A program made the translations under genes and the position numbers. Shown in pieces: positions 40,190-49,100 of a DNA stretch of 64,000 nt (positions are counted from its first letter, which is position 1; each line of letters opens with the position of its first letter). Source of the stretch: Tenacibaculum sp. 190524A02b (lineage in GTDB: Bacteria; Bacteroidota; Bacteroidia; Flavobacteriales; Flavobacteriaceae); the NCBI RefSeq assembly GCF_964036645.1, contig NZ_OZ038525.1, forward strand, positions 3,786,001 to 3,850,000. The letters run 5' to 3'. Under the pieces are notes generated by a model. It made no database searches. It saw only the letters and a list, made by a program, of their open reading frames with translations, and was not told the origin of the DNA.

Positions 40190-43100
40190 ATCGTCTATTT
40201 ATCAAGTACCAGCGAATGGTATCACTGTAGATACAGAGAGTATTGTACCATCAATGGTTCCATTATTAGATTTCGAGCAAGAAGATATTGATAAAGTTGT
40301 AGCTAGTGTTGAGGGAGGAGTTTCCAATATTCAGGATATGTATCCATTATCACCTTTACAAGAAGGAATTTATTTTCACCATTTAATGAGTACTAAAGCA
40401 CAAGGAGATCCTTATGTTTTACCCAATTTACTAGCTTTTACCAATAAAGAAAAGCGAGCTAATTTTATAGAAGCATTACAATTGGTAGTAAATCGTCATG
40501 ACATTTTGCGTACTTGTATTGTGAATGAAGGATTACCACAAGCAGTTCAAGTGGTACTTAGAGAAGCTACATTATCAGTAGAAGAATTAGTCATAGATAA
40601 TTCTAAAGATATTTTGTCTGAGTTGAAATTATTAACAACTCCTGGAAATCAATGGATGGATGTTTCTAAAGCTCCTTTGTTAGCGTTACAGTCAGCAGAC
40701 GATTTAGCTAATGATAATTACTATTTAATTATTAACCAACATCATTTAGTACTAGATCATGTTGGATTAGAAAAAATTACATCAGAAATTATACTGTATT
40801 TGTCAGGAAACGAATCCAATCTTCCAGAACCTGTCTTATATAGAGATTTTATAGGGCATATATTGCATTTGCAAACTACAAATGATAGTGCCTCTTATTT
40901 TAAAAATCTATTGGGAAGTATTGATGAGCCAACGTATCCATTTGAACAGTCAAATATTAGAGGAAACGGAAAAAAGATTAAAGAATCTAATAGTGTTCTA
41001 TCAGAAGAATTAAGTAAAAAAATTCGTGATATTAGTGTAGGATTAGGTGTAAGTCCTGCTATTTTATTTCACGCAGCATACGGAATTGTTGTAGGTAAAT
41101 GTAGTAATAAAAATTATGCACTATTTGGTTCCTTGTTTTCAGGACGCTTACAAGGCTCTTTAGGAGCCGCAGATTCGTTAGGGTTGTTTATAAATACCCT
41201 ACCATTTTTTGTAGAGTTGAAAGGAAGCGTATCTGAGTATATAAATGAAGTTAAAAAAAGATTAGGAGAGTTATTGCCTCATGAACAAACACCATTATCA
41301 AACATTCAAAGTTGGAGTGGAATTTCTAATGAAATACCTTTGTTTAGTGCTTTATTAAACTTTCGTCATTCTCCTATTTCATTGGAAGAGGAAGAAGAGT
41401 CAACTATTGATTTAGGTGTTGAAATTATAGGTAGTGATGAACGTACCAATTATCCACTTACGTTAAGTGTAGATGACTTTGGAGTTGTTTTTGGTTTAAC
41501 AGTTCAAGCAGATGAAAGTATTGAGTCGGAAAAGGTACTTTCTTATATGCAAGGAGTATTAGTTGAGTTATTAGAAGCCTTAAAAGAAGAAAAATCACCT
41601 GTTAGTAATTTAACTGTTTTATCTGAAGCAGAAATTAGTCAATTATTAGAAGACTTCAATGCTACTGAACTTGCATACCCAGAAGAAAAGACAATTGTAG
41701 ATTTATTTGAAATACAAGCTCAAAAAACACCGGAAGCTACCGCCATAGTTTATGAAGGAGAAGTATTAAGTTATAAAGATTTAGATGAACGCTCTAATCA
41801 ATTAGCTCATTATTTAGAATCTCAAGGAGTATGCGAAGAGGCTTTTGTAGGGATTTGTATCGGGCGCAGTTTAGAAATGATTGTAGGTATTTTGGGAATT
41901 TTAAAGTCAGGTAGTGCGTATGTACCTATAGATCCAGAATATCCACAAGACAGAATAAACTACATGCTAGAAGATGCAAAGATTAACCTAGTATTAAGTA
42001 GTACGTCTAGTAGTAAAATATTAAATGAAATAGAAGGTTTAACAACACTAACATTGGATGAGGAATGGAGTACAATTGCTCAATATTCAATAGAAAGTTC
42101 TGCAACAACAATTACTCCTTCTAATTTAGCCTATGTAATTTATACCTCAGGAAGTACAGGACGTCCAAAAGGAGTTCAAATAGAACATAAAAATGTAGTT
42201 AGTTTATGTACCAGTTGTGATTATATTTCATTAAATAGTGATACGGTTTGGTTATCTACAGGATCCATCTCATTTGATGCGACTACCATAGAATATTGGG
42301 GAACTTTATTAAATGGAGGAGAATTAGTATTAACCAGTACAGAAACTTTATTAAATACTACTACTTTCAAAGAATTAATAGAGGCCAAGAAGGTGAATAC
42401 TTTATGGATGACAGCTTCATGGTTTCATCAAGTAGTAGAAGAAGATACAAGTGTTTTTGAGACGTTAAAATACTTGTTAGTTGGAGGAGATACTGTGCTA
42501 TTTAATTATACTAACAAGTTAAAAGGTTTGTATCCGAATTTGAAGATTATTAATGGATATGGACCAACCGAGAATACAACATTTTCGACCACTTATACTA
42601 TTGAAAAGTCAACAAGTACATTACCTATAGGCTATCCTATTAAAAACAGTTACGTTTATATCGTAGATTCAGACTTGAATTTAGTACCAGTAGGTGTTGC
42701 AGGTGAGTTGTTAGTTGGCGGCTCAGGAGTTGGAAGAGGTTACTTAAACAATGAAGAACTAACCAAACAGAATTTCATACAGAATCCATTTAAGATAGGA
42801 GATAGATTATACAAAACAGGTGACTTAGCAAAATGGTTACCTGATGGGACAATTGAATTTATAGGAAGAAAAGATGCTCAGGTAAAAATCCGAGGCTACC
42901 GAATTGAGTTAGGTGAGATAGAGAACGCTTTATCTAGTTTAACTTCAATAAGTCATTCGTGTGTTTTAGCTAAAGAAGATGCTACAGGAGCCAAACGTTT
43001 GATTGGTTATGTAGTTAGTGAAGAAACGTTTGATAAAGAGTTGGTTCAAGAAGAGTTAAAAGAGTTTTTACCAGACTATATGATTCCTAGTTTCTGGATT

Positions 43101-46100
43101 TCCTTAGATGAAATGCCTTTAACGAGTAATGGTAAGTTAGATAGAAAAGGATTACCTGAATTTGATGGAATTATATTATCAAGTAAGGAATTTGTGGCTC
43201 CTAGAAATAAAACGGAGGAGCAGTTAGTTGCTATTTGGCAAAACTTATTGGGAATAGAAAAAATAGGAATACATGATAATTTCTTTGAATTAGGAGGCCA
43301 TAGTTTATTAGCAACACGTTTGGTTTCTATGATTCGTAAAGTACAAGGAATAGAAATTTCTATTCAAAGTGTATTTGAGCATGCTACTATATCAGATTTA
43401 GCAACACATATTTCAACGCAATCTAAAGGGATAATGCTACCCGCTATTATTACTCAAGATCGTCCAGAAAATATTCCACTATCCTTCAGTCAAGAGCGTT
43501 TATGGTTCATAGATAAATTGGAAGGTACACAAGCATATCATATTCCTACAATAATTTCATTAGAAGGATTATTGGATGTAGCATTATTGGAACAATCATT
43601 AAAAACAATTGTAGCTCGTCACGAAGTATTAAGAACAAACATTATACCTCAAGATGGAATAGGTTATCAAAAAGTTATACCTTCAAGTGGTTGGTTTTTA
43701 GAGAAGGAAATAATTGAAGAGGAATTATTGGTTGATAATATAGGAGACTTTCTAGGAAAACCTTTTGATTTATCTCAAGATTACATGCTACGTTCAAAAC
43801 TATATGATGTAGGAAATGATAAACATGTTTTAGCTTGTGTTTTCCATCATATTTCAAGTGATGCTTGGTCAGAAAATATTTTAATAAGTGAGTTTATGGA
43901 GTTGTATAGTTCTTTACAATCAGGTAGAGAAGCTAGATTGCCTGAATTAAGCTTGCAATATCCAGATTATGCAATATGGCAACGTAAATATTTAGAAGGT
44001 GAAGTTTTAGAAAATCAATTGTCTTATTGGAAAGAAAAGTTAACAGGGGTTAGTACATTAGAGTTGCCCACAGATTATACTAGACCTTCTGTGCAAAGTA
44101 TAGAAGGAGCAAATACTTTTTTAATCTTTGATGAAGAGTTAACAACATCTATTAAAGAGTTATGTAAGGAAGAAGGAGTAACTTTATTCATGTTGTTGTT
44201 ATCAGCGTTTAAAGTATTGTTATCTCGTTATAGTGGTCAAAATGATATTTGTGTAGGAACGCCTATTGCAAATCGTACTCAATCAGAATTGGAAGGAATG
44301 ATTGGTTTCTTTGTGAATACGTTAGCATTACGTAGCGATTTAAGTAATAATCCTAGTTTTAAGGAATTATTGAATCAAGTAAAGCAAACTACTTTAGAAG
44401 GATATGATCATCAGTTAGCTCCTTTTGAAAAAGTTGTAGATAAAGTGATGACTACTAGGGATATGAGTGTAAGTCCTTTATTTCAAGTAATGTTTGCATT
44501 ACAAAATACACCTGTAGTATCTGAGATAAAAGACTCAGGCTTTGATTTAGGCGAAGTTGAAATTTCAGAATATGAACATTCAGAAACAACAACACAATTT
44601 GATTTGGTACTGAATGCAAGTGAAAACGGTCTTAATATATCACTAAATGTAGATTATTGTACAGCTTTATTTAAAGAAACTACGATTTTACAGATGCTTG
44701 AACATTATAAAAACTTGTTGACAAGCATTGTAAATGATGTTGAAAAACCAATAGATGATTTACCAATCTTAACAGAAGCGGAGAGTGTTCAATTATTAGA
44801 AGATTTCAATGCAACTGATGTAGCTTATGATTTAGAAAAAACGTTGGTAGATTTATTTACAGAACAGGTAGCCAAAACTCCAAAAGCTATAGCTGTAGTT
44901 TATGAAAATGAAAGTTTAACTTATCAGGAATTAGACAAGCGTTCCAATCAATTAGGTCACTATTTACAAGCACAAGGAGTGGAGCCAGATACTTTAGTAG
45001 GAATCTGTTTAGAACGTAGTATAGAAATGTTAGTAGGAATTTTAGGAATTCTAAAATCAGGCGGCGCTTATGTTCCAATTGATCCAGAATATCCCCAAGA
45101 TCGTATTGATTATATGTTGATTGATGCCAACATAAATATGGTACTAACAAGTGAAAAGGTAAGTGAAGAAGTATTAGCAAACCGAGAAGGAATTACTACC
45201 ATTTCATTAGATACAGAATGGGAAACAATCATTAGAACTTATTCATCAGAGAGGTTAAATAAAATAATCACAGCAGAAAATTTAGCGTATGTGATTTATA
45301 CATCAGGAAGTACCGGAAAGCCTAAAGGAGTAATGAATCAGCATAATGGTATTGTGAATCGTTTATTATGGACGCAGTCAGAGTATCAGTTACAGTCAGA
45401 TGACACTATTTTACAGAAAACTACTTTTAGTTTTGATGTTTCTGTATGGGAATTATTATGGAGTTCAATTTGCGGATCACGATTAGTCTTTTCAAAACCA
45501 GAAGGACATAAAGATGCCCGTTACTTAAAAGAAATAATAGAATCAGAGACAGTCACTACAATTCACTTTGTTCCGTCAATGTTACGTGTTTTCTTAGAAG
45601 AGATAAGTACAGGAGATTGTAGTAGTTTACGTCGAGTTATATGTAGTGGAGAAGCTTTACAAGTAGATCATGTAAACTTATTTAAAGAGAAATTACCTAG
45701 TGTAGAGTTGCATAATTTATATGGACCAACCGAGGCCGCCATTGATGTTAGTTACTGGTCAGTTCCATTAGAAGAACCAATATCAAAAGTATTAATAGGT
45801 CGTCCAGTGGCTAATACAAGTTTGTATGTTTTAAATGATTCTATGAATTTGGTTCCATTAGGAGTGGCAGGTGAGTTATGTATTGGCGGAGTTCAGGTAG
45901 CAAGAGGTTATTATAATAAAGCAGCGTTAACAGAGGAAAAGTTTATATCGAATCCATTCAAGGAAGGAGAGAGATTATATAGGACAGGTGATTTAGCGAA
46001 ATGGTTACCAGATGGGAATATAGAGTATGTAGGTAGAAAGGATAATCAGGTAAAAATACGTGGATATCGTATAGAGTTAGGAGAGATAGAGAATGCCTTA

Positions 46101-49100
46101 TCGAACTTATCTATGGTCACTCAGAGTTGTGTTTTAGCCAAGGAAGATAGTATTGGCAGTAAACGTTTAGTTGGTTATGTAGTTTTAGAAGGAGCTTTAG
46201 ATAAAGAAGCGCTTCAGTTAGAGTTAAAGGAAGTATTGCCAGACTATATGGTTCCTACTTTATGGATTGAGTTAGAGGAGATGCCATTAACTGTCAATGG
46301 TAAGTTAGACAGAAAAGCATTACCAGAGCTAGATGGATCAATGTTATCTACAAAAGAATATGTTGCTCCGCGTAATGAGACAGAAGAGAAATTAGTAATT
46401 ATTTGGCAAGAACTATTGGGTATAGAAAAGATTGGTGTTCATGACGATTTCTTTGAACTAGGAGGGCATAGTTTACTAGTTGTACAATTAATTTCTCGTT
46501 TACAAAAAATAGGTTTTTACATAACAGTAAAAGATATTTTTTCAAGCCCTAATATAGCTGATATCAAAGAGAAATTATCATCATCTTCACTAATTTATGA
46601 AGTGCCAGAAAATGGAATTACAGCAGATGCAGATCGTATCGTTCCTTCAATGGTTCCTTTATTAGACTTTCAACAAGAAGATTTAGATAAAATTGCAGAG
46701 AGTGTTCATGGAGGTGTTTCCAATATTCAAGATATATATCCTTTGTCACCTTTGCAAGAAGGAATGTATTTCCATCATTTAATGAGTAATAAACAGGAAG
46801 GAGATATATATGTTCTGCCTAATTTATTATCGTTTGCTAATAACGAAAAAAGAACGTCTTTTATAGAAGCGTTACAATTTGTAGTAAATCGTCATGATGT
46901 ATTACGTACTTGCGTTCTAAGTAAAGGACTTCCAAATGCTGTTCAAGTAGTACTTAGAGAAGCCCAATTGGTTGTAGAAGAATTAATAATTGATTCTTCG
47001 AAAGATATTCTATCAGAATTGAAAACATTAACAATTCCAGGTAAACAATGGATGGAAGTATCTAAAGCACCTTTATTAGATTTAAAATCAATTGATGATT
47101 CTGAAAACAATAAATATTATTTAATTATTAATCAACATCATCTAATATTAGATCATTTTGGATTAGAAAGAATTACCGCAGAAATTGAAGTGTATTTATC
47201 AGGAAAAGAATCAAGTTTACCTAAGCCTGTTTTATACAGAGATTTTATAGGCCATATCTTACATTTACAAACCACTAATGACGGTGAATCTTATTTCAAA
47301 AAACTATTAGGAAGTCTTAATGAACCTACATATCCGTTTGAATTATCTGATACCAGAGGAAATGTTAATGATATTAAGGAAAACACAATCATTTTACAAG
47401 ATGAATTAAGCACAAAAATACGTAATGTTAGTATTGAATTAGGAGTTAGTCCAGCAGTTTTATTCCACGCTGCGTATGGTTTAGTTATTGGAAAATGTAG
47501 TAATAAAGACTATGCTATTTTCGGATCATTATTCTCTGGACGTTTACAAGGCTCATTAGGAGCGTCTAACTCATTAGGGTTATTTATAAATACATTACCG
47601 TTTTTTATAGAATTAAAAGGGAGTTTATCTGAATACATAAATCAAGTAAAAAGAAGATTAGGTGAATTATTGCCTTATGAACAAACTCCTTTATCAAATA
47701 TTCAAGGCTGGAGTGGTATTTCTAATGAAATGCCTTTATTTAGTGCGTTATTAAACTTCCGCCATTCTTCTATATCACCTGATCAAGAAGATGAAACTAC
47801 TATTGATTTGGGAGTAGAAATGTTAGGTGTTGATGAACGAACGAACTATCCATTCACATTAAATGTAGATGATTTTGGAATTGCTTTTGGATTAACAGCT
47901 CAAATTGATGTAAGTATTGGTCCAGACCGTATTCTGGAGTTAATGCAAAAAACATTAATTGAATTAGTTGAAGGTTTCAAAAGTGAAAAAATAGTATCTA
48001 TTGATAATTTGGCGATACTACCTAATCAAGAGGAAGTTCAATTACTAGAAGATTTTAATGGAACAGATGTAGCTTATGATTTAGAAAAAACGTTGGTAGA
48101 TTTATTTACAGAACAGGTAGCCAAAACCCCAGAAGCTATAGCTGTAGTTTATGAAAATGAAAGTTTAACTTATCAGGAATTAGACAAGCGTTCCAATCAA
48201 TTAGGTCACTATTTACAAGCACAAGGAGTGGAGCCAGATACTTTAGTAGGAATCTGTTTAGAACGTAGTGTAGAAATGTTAGTGGGAATTTTAGGAATTC
48301 TAAAATCAGGCGGCGCTTATGTTCCAATTGATCCAGAATATCCCCAAGATCGTATTGATTATATGTTGATTGATGCCAACATAAATATGGTACTAACAAG
48401 TGAAAAGGTAAGTGAAGAAGTATTAGCAAACCGAGCAGGAATTACTACTATTTCATTAGATACAGAATGGGAAACAATCATTACAACTTATTCATCAGAG
48501 AGGTTAAATAAAGTAATCACATCAGAAAATTTAGCGTATGTGATTTATACATCAGGAAGTACTGGAAAGCCTAAAGGAGTAATGAATCAGCATAATGGTA
48601 TTGTGAATCGTTTATTATGGACGCAGTCAGAGTATCAGTTACAGTCAGATGACACTATTTTACAGAAAACTACTTTTAGTTTTGATGTTTCTGTATGGGA
48701 ATTATTATGGGGTTCAATTTGCGGATCACGATTAGTCTTTTCAAAACCAGAAGGACATAAAGATGCCCGTTATTTAAAAGAAATAATAGAGGAACAAAAT
48801 ATAACGACCATGCACTTTGTTCCGTCAATGTTACGTGTTTTCTTAGAAGAGATAAGTACAGGAGATTGTAGTAGTTTACGTCGAGTTATATGTAGTGGAG
48901 AAGCTTTACAAGTAGATCATGTAAACTTATTTAAAGAGAAATTACCTAATGTAGAGTTGCATAATTTATATGGACCAACTGAGGCCGCCATTGATGTTAG
49001 TTACTGGTCAGTTCCATTAGAAGAACCAATATCAAAAGTATTAATAGGTCGTCCAGTGGCTAATACAAGTTTGTATGTTTTAAATGATTCTATGAATTTG

